From NCBI GenBank assembly GCA_032718475.1, contig JAUCBJ010002746.1:1-52091 (forward strand): 52,091 nucleotides of DNA. Reading direction: 5' to 3'. Below, piece by piece: positions 43,438 through 51,890 of the stretch. This stretch comes from Nemertoderma westbladi. Lineage: Eukaryota; Xenacoelomorpha; Nemertodermatida; Nemertodermatidae. The position numbers and the translations under genes are program-made. Within the stretch, counting starts at the first letter, position 1; each line of letters begins with the position of its first letter. The notes under the pieces are model-generated. The model was not told where the DNA came from and ran no database searches. It was given only the letters and a program-made list of their open reading frames with translations.

Positions 43438-45094
43438 AAGAATAGTAGGCAAGGCTATAGTGAAATGTGCTAGATCTAACCTGGAGGAGCTCGGTGGAAA
43501 CTTGCAACTTTGCCGTGGACAAAAAGCAGGAATAGAACACGGAATCCACTCACTAAGGGCTTTCTTTGAAACGGATGAGTGCCAGGCAATCCTCCTCATA
43601 GATGCAACAAATGCCTTCAATTCTCTGAATAGGCAACTTGCCCTACTGAATGCATCTGTCATCTGCCCAGCCCTTGCTGCTGCACTTACGAATTAATACA
43701 GAGAAGCAGTTCCACTTTTCGTCGATAATGAGACTATCTGGTCCCGGGAGGGAACTACTCAGGGTGACGTCCTGGCCATGGCCATGTATGCTATTGGCAC
43801 CCTTCCCATGGTCAAGAAATTGGGGGCATTCCTCAAATCCTCAGATCCGTCTCCAGCTGTCCTAATAGAAAATGCCACCAGTACACCTACACAGTGTTCT
43901 TCGATACCTCCGGAATCCTCCAGAAATGTCACAGTGGAGGCTTACCAAGCAACAGCCCACATCAGTACCCACACGCATAGTCCAATGTCTATAAGCTGCA
44001 ATCAGGCTTCTCCATTAAAAAATGTAGATGACAACGGCGACCAACAAGCCAATACATGGGACGATGTAATTGACACCTCACACCCAGTACTTCAAGAAAC
44101 TAAGCCAGTCGACACTCAGAAGCCTTCAATAGATCTACATGAATCTCCTCGCTACCCCACTGTAAACGATCATCATGAAAAATCAAGATCTATTCAAAAA
44201 TGGTATGCAGATGACGCGAGTGTCGGAGGTAGACTGAAATCTCTATTGCTTTACTGGCAAATGGTCTGTCAAATCGGCCCTGGATATGGATACTACCTGA
44301 AAGCTGTGAAGACAAAGCTTATAGTTAAGGGAGACTTAAATACTGAAGCACTTGACTTGTTTGCCTCTACAGGTGTTGAGATCGTAAATGGCCACAGGGT
44401 TCTGGGGTCAGTCATTGGGAGTGATCTAGCATGTACAGAAATCATAACTAAGAAAGTGGAAGAACTTTCCGATGAACTTTCATGCCTAACAAATTTCGCA
44501 AAATCGGCACCTCATCCATCATACAGCTGCTTTATTTTCGGTTTCCATCTTAAGTTGAACTTCCTTGCCAGAACAACACCACACTTTACTTTAGTTGCAC
44601 ACATTTTAGGTGCATCGGCTTGGCTGAGCGTCCTACCCATATCGAACAACGGGCTTTCCCTACACAAATCCGCATTTCGGGATGCCCTTTGCCTACGGTA
44701 CGGGTGGACCCCAGCAAAACTTCCCACAACATGTGTCTGTGGTGCTTCCTTCACCGTGTCTCATTCGCTACACTGCCCCACAGGTGGATTTCCAAACTTG
44801 AGACACAACGAGATACGAGATCTGCTAGCTGAAATCCTCTCGGAAATTTCTAAAGATGTTGAGTTGGAACCACATCTTCAGAAAGTGGAACAGGAACAAT
44901 TCAGCTTGCTCAGCACCACAAGGAAGGATGATGTTCGCTTGGACGTTGCAGCCTCGGGTGTATGGGGAGGTACTTTTGAGCGAACTTACGTAGAGGTGAA
45001 GGTCTTCAATCCTCATTGCAACTCCAACCCAAGGTCAATTGATGCTGCATACAATATGCACGAGAATGCAAAGCGACGGAAGTACGAGGAGTGA
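43438..45094 (+). pseudogene. LINE polyprotein, RT core and restriction-like endonuclease
   Basis: From 43451 the frame continues with KAIVKCARSNLEELG and motif A (AILLIDATNAFNSLNRQ). A TAA at 43694-43696 interrupts it, after which the same frame goes on through motif B (GTTQGDVLAMAMYAIGT). A long Ser/Thr/Pro-rich insert of about 120 residues follows, then motif C (QKWYADDASVGG, near 44205). Further on come TCVCGASFTVSHSLHCPTGG and LRHNEIRDLL, the Cys-x-Cys / His / Cys / His motif, then DDVRLDVAASG and RTYVEVKVF, the PD-(D/E)xK-like core with D, E and K visible. The nuclease would nick the target for reverse transcription. One stop is the only lesion in this section. Confidence 0.83.
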
Positions 45095-45390
45095 ATCAAT
45101 ATGGTTGAACATGCAGGCTTCTGCCCTTTTGTAGCTATGCAGCAAGTGGAGGTCTAAGTAGATCGGCCAATGCGCTCATAAATCGCATGTCCTTGCTTCT
45201 GTCTGCAAAGCGTGATACCCCTTACTCCATAATGGTAGCGCTCCTACGAGTAAAGATGTGTTTTGCCCTTCTGAGATCGTCTGTGATGTGTCTACGTGGT
45301 TTAAGGAGCCACAGAAAGGCTGCTGGTAAAGCCACCAAAGCAATCGCTGAAACAGGTTTTCTATCTCTTTCAGCCAGTTCCGGTATCTAA
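45095..45390 (+). pseudogene. LINE polyprotein C-terminal end, frameshifted
   Basis: After the stop at 45092-45094 another frame carries on the protein: ASGGLSRSANALINRM near 45135, then MSLLLSAKRDTPYSIMVALL and FALLRSSVMCLRGLRSHRKA, to the stop at 45388-45390. This forms a C-terminal helix-rich tail after the nuclease. An (AAT)n tail follows directly. Confidence 0.72.
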
Positions 45391-45492
45391 ATAATAATAA
45401 CAAGTCATGCAAATTAGAAACTCCTAAAATATTAAATACGTAATTAATGTTGATTTATGATATATGTATAGTTATTGTTAATAAAAAAGTAT

Positions 45493-45600
45493 ATGGAATC
45501 GTGTTTAAAATCGATAAAAAAAAATTTCACAATTTTTTTCAATTAAATTTTTTCACAATATTTTTTTTCACAATTTTTTTTATTGATTTTAAACACGATT
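45493..45600. repeat. AT-rich hairpin
   Basis: CGTGTTTAAAATCGATAAAA (from 45500) pairs with the inverted copy TATTGATTTTAAACACG ending at 45597, with about 23 bp arms and one mismatch. The loop is T-rich with repeated TTTCACAAT words. Function is unknown; it may be the remnant of a small inverted-repeat element. Confidence 0.6.
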
Positions 45601-45861
45601 TAGGACGATTCCATGCGTTTAAATCGAATCCAGATTTTTTTCTAAAAAATGTCCTAGAACAAAAAATATTTGATCTAGAATATAATTTTTTAAAAAATTA
45701 ATAGCTAACATGATCTGGAACATTTTCTATATAAATAGAGCTACTATAAAATATTTATAGAAGGAAGTAGGATATCGGAACCAGTGTTGAAATTACTAGC
45801 TAAACCTACCTAAACACTAGCTACCATAAAATGTTTTATTTTGTTTAACGAGGAGGCTACA

Positions 45862-46965
45862 TGTTCGCGCTTTTAGACCTTTAGCAGTTTAACCTGCCAA
45901 TTTTAGTTGTCCTCGTGTTTATAAATCGACTTTAGCCTATATCAATTACCTAGTGTACTGAAGTTACATCAGCCGAAGCCAGTCCGTGCGCGACCTATCA
46001 CCCACGGTTTTGGGAGACTGGATTCGGATTTCTTGATAGTGATTGCAGTGTAGACCTACTGTATTATTAGATTGATCGTTACTATATAATCTCTGACAAT
46101 ATATTTACTTTCGGGGAAATATTAACAGTTCCTTTAGGACGTGGCGCTTTAAGTATAAAAACAGAGTTATGACTTATACTAATCACAACTAGATGGCCAC
46201 AGAGTTTCGTAAATAGCGCATTCTTTAGGAGATGCTTTATTAACCTTCACACTACTTCACACGACTTCACACTACTTCACACTAATCTGCCGACCGTCAC
46301 TGAATTTGATCATATATAAGGAGGATCGCAACTGACACATGTAGGGATATGAAATAGCATTTAATTCACACAAAAACCACTATAATGTAAGTCGCAGTTG
46401 CTACCGGTAAACCTGTTCCTCTTACCTTCAGTAATAAAGGGTATAATTGGGGGTTTTATGATTATTTATCGGTATTCTCCAAATATAACAGCAATATCCA
46501 TTAATATCACAACAATTAATAACAGAAGTAAAATAATGCGGTGAACAGTCAGTATGTGTTACTTATGCAGTTATGAAAGTCAGGCAGTCAGGTGAGTTCG
46601 TAAGTCAATAGATTTATGTTCCTATAATCAAAGCCATCTGATGTTTAGGCCAAAGTCTGAAACTTCCAAAACAGAAGTCCAGAAAATTCCAAGCCGGTTC
46701 TGGTGCTCAGAAAAAGGTAAACAAAGACCGTAATGCATTGTGCGGGTTTCCATAGGCCTCTGTCCGGCATAAGGGGGAAAATCGCTCTGATTGGGTGAAT
46801 AGGCAGAACAAAGAAAAGTTCCATGTCCACAGAGAATCAGCTGATAGATGTCGTCACACCAGCTCCAATTCCTTCCCATCGCGTAGTTGGACAAATTCAG
46901 GGCTATTTTAGAGTATTCTGCGCATTGCGGAAAAATGACTTGTTATGTCCACAAAAGCTTTTACA
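45862..46965 (-). mobile_element. LTR (3' LTR of the inner LTR element copy)
   Basis: This has the same ends as the solo LTR in reverse: minus strand TGTAAAAG at 46965 and GCGAACA at 45862. The internal side carries a purine-rich GGGAGCGG (minus strand, next to 46965), a fit for the polypurine tract that primes plus-strand synthesis. It is 1104 bp, shorter than the other two copies. The flank at 45858-45861 is TACA; its partner duplication would be outside the window. Confidence 0.88.
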
Positions 46966-47042
46966 CCGCTCCCAGAAAATGGGATTTAAGTCTATAAAAT
47001 ATAAAAATCACAGTTTCTAAAATACAAAAATACTCTAAACTA

Positions 47043-47450
47043 TTAGTCTTTCTTACGTGAACGGCGTTTACGAAGTTTTTTGAGACTAGCAAGTGTCCTT
47101 TTCTCTTTGGGGCGAGCCACTTTACTAGGAGGGCTATAACTCCTGGGTGAGGGGTACAATACAATTCCATCGGAAGGTTTACGGTTACGGTCGGTGTATC
47201 CGCCGGTCGAGGTACCCGGTTGATCGATATCAACCTCAGTGGAACGAGGTCGAACAACCTTTAGAGCGCATTTCAGGACAGCAGCTCTTACTGGTCCCTG
47301 ACGGGTCGTTTGCACGAGAGCGGTAGGCGGACCGTGAGTAGTGAGAAATTTCCTCGGTTTGATGGTTCTTTCCAACTCGCGTTCTCGGGCTCTATATTCA
47401 TATGGTCGTCTATGAACTTCCTGTAGCTCTGGATGCGAGTTTATGAACAA
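47043..47450 (-). CDS. LTR-element protein, C-terminal basic part (inner copy)
   Basis: The minus-strand frame of 135 codons starts with FINSHPELQEVHRRPYEYRA, continues through RERELERTIKPRKFL and a Pro/Ser-rich stretch, and ends in a Lys/Arg tail (TLASLKKLRKRRSRKKD). The equivalent in the outer copy is the last part of 50201-50983, strongly similar. The basic tail suggests nucleic-acid binding (inference). The stop is less than 80 bp from the LTR. The join to the upstream frame is altered by a deletion near 47450-47465, so it is not an independent gene. Confidence 0.6.
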   Translation of the reverse strand: MFINSHPELQEVHRRPYEYRARERELERTIKPRKFLTTHGPPTALVQTTRQGPVRAAVLKCALKVVRPRSTEVDIDQPGTSTGGYTDRNRKPSDGIVLYPSPRSYSPPSKVARPKEKRTLASLKKLRKRRSRKKD

Positions 47451-47884
47451 GTCACCGCGGCATTTATCAATGGTAGAAACTTTAAACTGTGCGTAGGATC
47501 TTCCGGTTTCACCATATAATATTGAGTTAAATTGACATAATAAGGATGGTCTTTGATCTCATAGAATGAGTTTGGCAAAGGTCTAGCGCGTAGATTGACC
47601 TCGTGTACCATACGACGGACAAGATCCGCTCGATTGTCCGGAGGTTCAACGAGTATACCGTCGACACGAGCGGCCTCGATTGGCGGACGTTGTAACATAG
47701 GAGCGTCAGCGATAAGATCTCTAGCTCTTAGGTTGATATCAACCAGCTGGGGTTGTACCGTGGCGAAGAGTTTGTCTTCGAAATGGGGAACCATTGAAGG
47801 ATGAATAATGGTTTTGGAATAGAGATCAGTCATAAGGATTTGAGCTTCTGGCTGGGCTAAAGCTGCTTCTTCTCTCTCGTCCAT
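47441..47884 (-). CDS. LTR-element protein, middle part (inner copy)
   Basis: This minus-strand frame is in phase with the 350-codon frame upstream and is separated from it by one TGA (47926-47924) and 12 sense codons. The sequence reads MDEREEAALAQPEAQILMTD, a polar alpha/beta-type middle (VEPPDNRADLVRRMVHEVNL) and DHPYYVNLTQYYMVKPEDPT. No domain was recognised. It ends where a deletion joins it out of phase to the basic C-terminal part. Confidence 0.5.
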   Translation of the reverse strand: MDEREEAALAQPEAQILMTDLYSKTIIHPSMVPHFEDKLFATVQPQLVDINLRARDLIADAPMLQRPPIEAARVDGILVEPPDNRADLVRRMVHEVNLRARPLPNSFYEIKDHPYYVNLTQYYMVKPEDPTHSLKFLPLINAAVTCS

Positions 47885-47923
47885 TCCGATATGCTTCTCC
47901 TCAAGCTGATTTTCCTCCGCTTG

Positions 47924-48976
47924 TCATTGGAAGCGTTCGTCCAAAAACTCTTGCAGAGAGTAGGTTCGTCCAAGTTCGGTGTCTTCCTCGAGATTCTGAA
48001 TTTCCCGATCGCACTGAGGTAAAGCTAATTCTTTTACCGCTTGGACTTGCTGCTGCAATTTACGTTTATCTAAACAATCGTAAGTTCCTTTTCCGATCTT
48101 TTGCCGAATAGTGTCTAATGCGTTTCGTACAACGCTCTCCTCCACCTCGGTGACGGGTTGTATCGGGGTTAAACCGGGACGATTATACGGGTTGAACGGC
48201 GATATTAAATGTCTGTATCCCAATCCGGCTAGGTAGAATGGGCGAATATCTAGAGAGCCCACCACCGGAGTGCCACCGACTAATTGTTCGGGTAACACTA
48301 GATCTTTGAACAGTGAGTACAGTTTAGAAGGATCCGTCATACTATTAGGATCAAGAGTCTGAGGTCTCACTAGGGAGTGAGGAGGCCTGACCGAGTATTC
48401 CGGAACTCTGATCATAGGTTTATTTAAGGATCGTTTGAGTCGAGCGAGCGTGGGTGATACGTCGAACAAGTTTCGCTCGAAACTCCCGTAAGTGTAGCGA
48501 GTAAAACTGTTTTTAGCGCAACGTCTCCGCGGATGTTTATGTCTTTCCGTTTGTTGGTTGGGTCTTGGGCATTCATCGCAATAATACCAAAGACGCACGT
48601 CTTGTAGGGGAAACGCGGGTGATCTTTCTCCAGTTTTACAATATTCCTCCATCTGTTCGAAGCTATCCGGTACAACAGGTAGCGGTCGATCGGCGGTAAG
48701 ATACATCGTAGTGAAATAGAGTCGTTTGAGTTCTATCATAGGGTTATGATGTATACCTTGAGGATATCGAGTTTCTAGATTTTGTTGACTGGCTACATTG
48801 AGATATGTTTCTCTCAAGAATTCCAAATATTCGTTGAAGTCACTGCGTTTATCCGGTTCTTCAACGTCTTCTCTTTCGAGTCGGTTGTTCGCGCTTTTGA
48901 AGACCTTTAGCAGTTTAACCTGCCAAAATTTATATGTCTTTTCGTTAATTAAAACACCTTTAGCATACGACAACAA
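47924..48976 (-). CDS. LTR-element protein, N-terminal part (uncharacterised, 350 codons)
   Basis: The frame is open from within the LTR (48976) into the internal region and ends at a TGA at 47924. The first 31 residues come from LTR sequence and may be accidental. The element-specific part starts at RLEREDVEEPDKRSDF. Features are a possible metal-binding cluster C133-x2-C136 with H146, H148 and C153 (LWYYCDECPRPN), Arg/Pro-rich segments (SVRPPHSLVRPQTLD) and a polar C-terminus. I see no RT, protease, integrase or major homology region. A gag-like structural protein or an accessory protein is possible. Confidence 0.5.
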   Translation of the reverse strand: MLSYAKGVLINEKTYKFWQVKLLKVFKSANNRLEREDVEEPDKRSDFNEYLEFLRETYLNVASQQNLETRYPQGIHHNPMIELKRLYFTTMYLTADRPLPVVPDSFEQMEEYCKTGERSPAFPLQDVRLWYYCDECPRPNQQTERHKHPRRRCAKNSFTRYTYGSFERNLFDVSPTLARLKRSLNKPMIRVPEYSVRPPHSLVRPQTLDPNSMTDPSKLYSLFKDLVLPEQLVGGTPVVGSLDIRPFYLAGLGYRHLISPFNPYNRPGLTPIQPVTEVEESVVRNALDTIRQKIGKGTYDCLDKRKLQQQVQAVKELALPQCDREIQNLEEDTELGRTYSLQEFLDERFQ

Positions 48977-50122
48977 TTTATGCTAATACACAAAACATTA
49001 GCCGAAGTCAGCCCATGCGCGATCATTCACCCGATGGATCTACACCCGGGAGACTGAATTCGGATGCTTAAATTTTATTATTGCAGTGTAAGGTTGCAGT
49101 GTATACCTACTGTATTATTCGATAGATCGTTAATAATTAATCTCTGACAGATATTATTGGCTTTCGGGAAATATTAACAGTTCCTTTAGGACGTGGCGCT
49201 TTATCTATTTAAACAGAACTAAGACTTATACTAAAACGCAACGATACTGCTTATGATTGAAGTATAAAGCGTATTCTTTAGGAAATACTTTGTTACCAAT
49301 CACAATCATACACACTATTCTGCCGACCGTCAGTATATTTGATCACACATAAAGAGAGCAGCGATTGACTCACGTAGGGTCTGCTAAATAACATTGGATT
49401 CAATACACACCACATTAATATAAATCGCAATTGTTATGTATAGCCGGTCTCTCTAACCTGTAGTGTATCAAGAAAATTGGGAATTTGGGTGATTTATCCG
49501 TATTATCCAAAGAGCAATATTTCCATCAACAAATAGGTACAATTAATAACTGACGGTAAATAACAGTACAAACAATATGATTAATGCAATTAAATTAAGT
49601 GAGTATGTTAATTAGTGAGATTAGTTAGTTAAGTAACAGTTTATACTTTCGATAATTTAAGCAGTTTTACTAGAGTTCTTAGAGCCGGTGTTTCTGGCTT
49701 AGACAGCAATAACAACAAAGTATCAAGTAAAAACAGTAAGACTGAACACTCTCCTTATGATCGGCTGAAAAGCTACACGTCGACAGGAAAAATCGCTCTG
49801 ATTGGCTCAAGCCAAACAAAGAACCATGCATCCAATGGCTGTTTCCATGTCAGCAACCAGCTGTTAGATGTCGTAATGTGAATCATCACGGCTAAGCTGT
49901 GAAAGGTAGTTGGTGCATTACAGGTTTTTTGCCTTACCATGTCCGCCAAAACACGTATATAGCAGAATGACTTTTATGTCCGTTAAAACACCTGTAACGG
50001 TACCTTGCGGGCGAGGGGAATATATATACAGTTAGAGAACCTTTTTAGAGTATTCCAGCGCCTGGGGGGAAACTGGATTGCGAAGCAAAAGGGGCCAGTT
50101 ATATCCCACAGAAGCTTTTACA
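48886..50122 (-). mobile_element. LTR (1237 bp) between two internal regions
   Basis: On the minus strand it begins TGTAAAAG-like at 50122 and ends GCGAACA at 48886. Its length is nearly that of the solo LTR. The upstream side (50123-50140) has the same purine tract as the other 3' LTR, so it is the 3' LTR of the outer body. Downstream it passes directly into the inner internal region (ACCGACTCG...), where no tRNA-type primer binding site starting TGG is visible. That favours one element nested in another, or a shared tandem LTR. Confidence 0.88.
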
Positions 50123-50200
50123 CCGCTCCCAGAAAATGGGATTTAAGTCTATAAAATATACAAAATCACAGTTTCTAAAATATAAAAATACTCTAAACAG

Positions 50201-50983
50201 TTAGTCTTTCTTGCGCGGACGGCGTTTACGCAGTTTTTTAAAGCTAGCAAGAGTCCTTTTCTCTTTGGGGCGAGCCACTTTACGAGGAGGGCTATAACTC
50301 CTGGGTGAAGGGTGCAATATGATTGCATCAGAAGGTATGGGATTACGATCGGTGTATCTGCCGGTCGAAGTACCGGGTTGATTGACATCAACGTCCGGGG
50401 AGAGGGGTCTAACGGCTTTGAGAGCTCGTTTCAAGACAGCCGCTCTTACGGGTCCTTTACGAGTGGTCTGAACGAGGGCCGTGGGTGGACCATAGGCAGT
50501 TAGAAACTTCCTTGGTTTAATGGTTCTTTCCAACTCGCGTTCGCGGGCTCTGTACTCGTAAGGCCGTCGATATACTTCCTGTAACTCAGGGTGTGAGTTG
50601 ACAAATAAGTCTCCATAGGCCGGATCTTGACGGATAAAGTTTATTAAGTTATACGAATTGATGTCACTCGGATTAATGCTCCTGAGGAATTTGCGTACAT
50701 ATTTGGTTGAAATACATTCTCCAACGCGCTTCAATAGTTCATAACTTGATAGGCGCGATTTCTGCTCGACGGAGGCAAACAAATATGGATGGAACGCATA
50801 AACTCCTTCGTAGGCGCGTCCAGGATAATAGCGATGGCGTGAATCACAATATAAATCAGTGTTCGCTTCCCAAGCTCTGATGTAACGTAGTGTGATCATT
50901 TCATCTACGCTTTCCAAATCGTGATTAAAAGGGCAATCGAAACTGGCATGTCCCTTTAGTTGACAATGGTGACATTGAGTCAT
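50201..50983 (-). CDS. Zinc-knuckle and basic-tail protein of the LTR element (outer copy)
   Basis: This is a 260-codon minus-strand frame. Residues 4-17 (CHHCQLKGHASFDC) are an exact C-x2-C-x4-H-x4-C knuckle as in retroviral/retrotransposon nucleocapsids, which bind RNA. A helical middle follows (ISTKYVRKFLRSINPSDINS), then the region shared with 47043-47450, a Pro/Ser-rich linker and a Lys/Arg tail. The ATG at 50983 overlaps the stop of an upstream Cys-rich frame as ATGA. The stop is about 80 bp before the LTR. A knuckle protein next to the 3' LTR is unusual, since nucleocapsid normally precedes pol. An intact frame suggests youth. Confidence 0.65.
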   Translation of the reverse strand: MTQCHHCQLKGHASFDCPFNHDLESVDEMITLRYIRAWEANTDLYCDSRHRYYPGRAYEGVYAFHPYLFASVEQKSRLSSYELLKRVGECISTKYVRKFLRSINPSDINSYNLINFIRQDPAYGDLFVNSHPELQEVYRRPYEYRARERELERTIKPRKFLTAYGPPTALVQTTRKGPVRAAVLKRALKAVRPLSPDVDVNQPGTSTGRYTDRNPIPSDAIILHPSPRSYSPPRKVARPKEKRTLASFKKLRKRRPRKKD

Positions 50984-51247
50984 AAATTGAGGGCAACGGC
51001 AAAAATGTGCAAATTATTAAATCTGCAATACGCGCAATAAATTTCCATCGCCGGTTGTTCGTGGAAATAGGAACAGCGGACGTTTGTGTCCATGGGCGTA
51101 ACATGGTCTCTCGATGCGCATAACCGACAACGTTGCCGAGAAACATAGTTGGCATGGCGATAATCGTACGCAGTGAGACACTGTGGACCTTGATACCATA
51201 ATCGTTGTCGCTGTTCCGAGCGCGATAGGCTGAATCTCCTCAGATTC
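50980..51247 (-). CDS. Cys-rich frame upstream of the zinc-knuckle protein
   Basis: The open minus-strand frame has no good ATG at its beginning: RRFSLSRSEQRQRLWYQGPQ, then RCRLCASRD (C-x2-C), then a YFHEQPAMEIYCAYC stretch (C-x2-C), ending in a TGA at 50980-50982. That stop overlaps the ATG of the next frame. It lies one frame off from the neighbours on each side, in the same sense both times. It may be the middle of one protein expressed by frameshifting or damaged by indels near a T-run (51001-51005). Clustered Cys pairs suggest zinc binding. Confidence 0.45.
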
Positions 51248-51638
51248 TAGACATATTGGTTCGTCTTCCCAGTCTGTTACGAATATAATTTTCGTGATCT
51301 ATTCTCGGTTTATCGTTACGACGCCGCTGGGTATGATATTTAAATAGAACCATTTCCCTTTCGGTGTCTACATCGTCCGTATCATGTAAATCGATAGGAT
51401 GGCCGGTAGTTAAGAAGTCCATATACGTACCATTACGATGCGTATAGCGAGCGGTTAATTTTCGATAGTCCAATTCACGCGTAAGTTGTTCCTGGGACAT
51501 CAGCGGTTCGATATAACGACCATCGTCCTCCGTAATAGTCGGATTGGCTTCACCGCGTATCAAGCTATCCACAAACGCTTGTAAAGGTAGAGTATATCGC
51601 TCTCTAATATCAAGGTCATCTTCTATCAATTCCGTCAT
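51240..51638 (-). CDS. LTR-element protein of unknown function (132 codons)
   Basis: The minus-strand frame begins with ATG at 51638: TELIEDDLDIRERYTLPLQA, then acidic and basic mixed sequence (DLHDTDDVDTEREMVLFKYH), ending in NRLGRRTNMSRI and a TGA. No domain was recognised. It is followed after a frame change by the Cys-rich frame at 50980-51247 and then the zinc-knuckle frame, which together look like one original protein. Confidence 0.5.
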   Translation of the reverse strand: MTELIEDDLDIRERYTLPLQAFVDSLIRGEANPTITEDDGRYIEPLMSQEQLTRELDYRKLTARYTHRNGTYMDFLTTGHPIDLHDTDDVDTEREMVLFKYHTQRRRNDKPRIDHENYIRNRLGRRTNMSRI

Positions 51639-51689
51639 ATCTGCTATCTGAGTTTATTAATATCAATATGAGCTAATATTTTAGGCAAG

Positions 51690-51890
51690 CGGGCGTCGCT
51701 GCCTACTAGACTTTTGCCCCCGGACAGTGGGTTTCTCAGCGCCGATGTACCGTTGTCGCATGTTTACGCCAACATGTAGCAACAGCACGACAACGATAAC
51801 CGGCACAAGTCCCACCACTGTCCGTTCCAAAGGCTTGATTCCACTTGAGGTTATCTCGGTAGAGTTAGGGCTACTTTACAATTGCGATTA
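51690..51890 (-). pseudogene. C-terminal fragment with a hydrophobic segment and basic tail
   Basis: A short open minus-strand stretch with no upstream ATG reads EITSSGIKPLERT, then about 20 hydrophobic residues (VVGLVPVIVVVLLL...), then a basic end (RGQKSSRQRRPLA) and a stop. A single membrane-spanning segment near a C-terminus is compatible with the end of a membrane glycoprotein-like protein, but a chance frame cannot be excluded. The region 51890-52091 to its right shows nothing recognisable. Confidence 0.3.

Larger units (their letters stand above)
41190..45403 (+). mobile_element. Ulp1-protease / RT / restriction-like-endonuclease LINE
   Basis: This plus-strand element encodes, in order, a Ulp1 (C48) cysteine protease domain, a long linker, an RT, and a C-terminal Cys/His motif with a PD-(D/E)xK-like nuclease. 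An (AAT)n tail closes it at 45389-45400. Protease plus RT plus restriction-like endonuclease is the layout I recall for NeSL/Utopia-type non-LTR elements. Three frame breaks, one nonsense codon and a 280-bp insertion disable it. The 5' end is not defined; 40976-41190 shows no recognisable feature. Confidence 0.78.

Noticed and set aside
44512-44754. Minus-strand frames within the LINE at 41190-45403
   Set aside because: Antisense shadows of the RT/endonuclease coding strand with no motifs.
46628-47020. Short frames in the LTR at 45862-46965
   Set aside because: Not shared by the homologous LTRs in an open form and without recognisable content.
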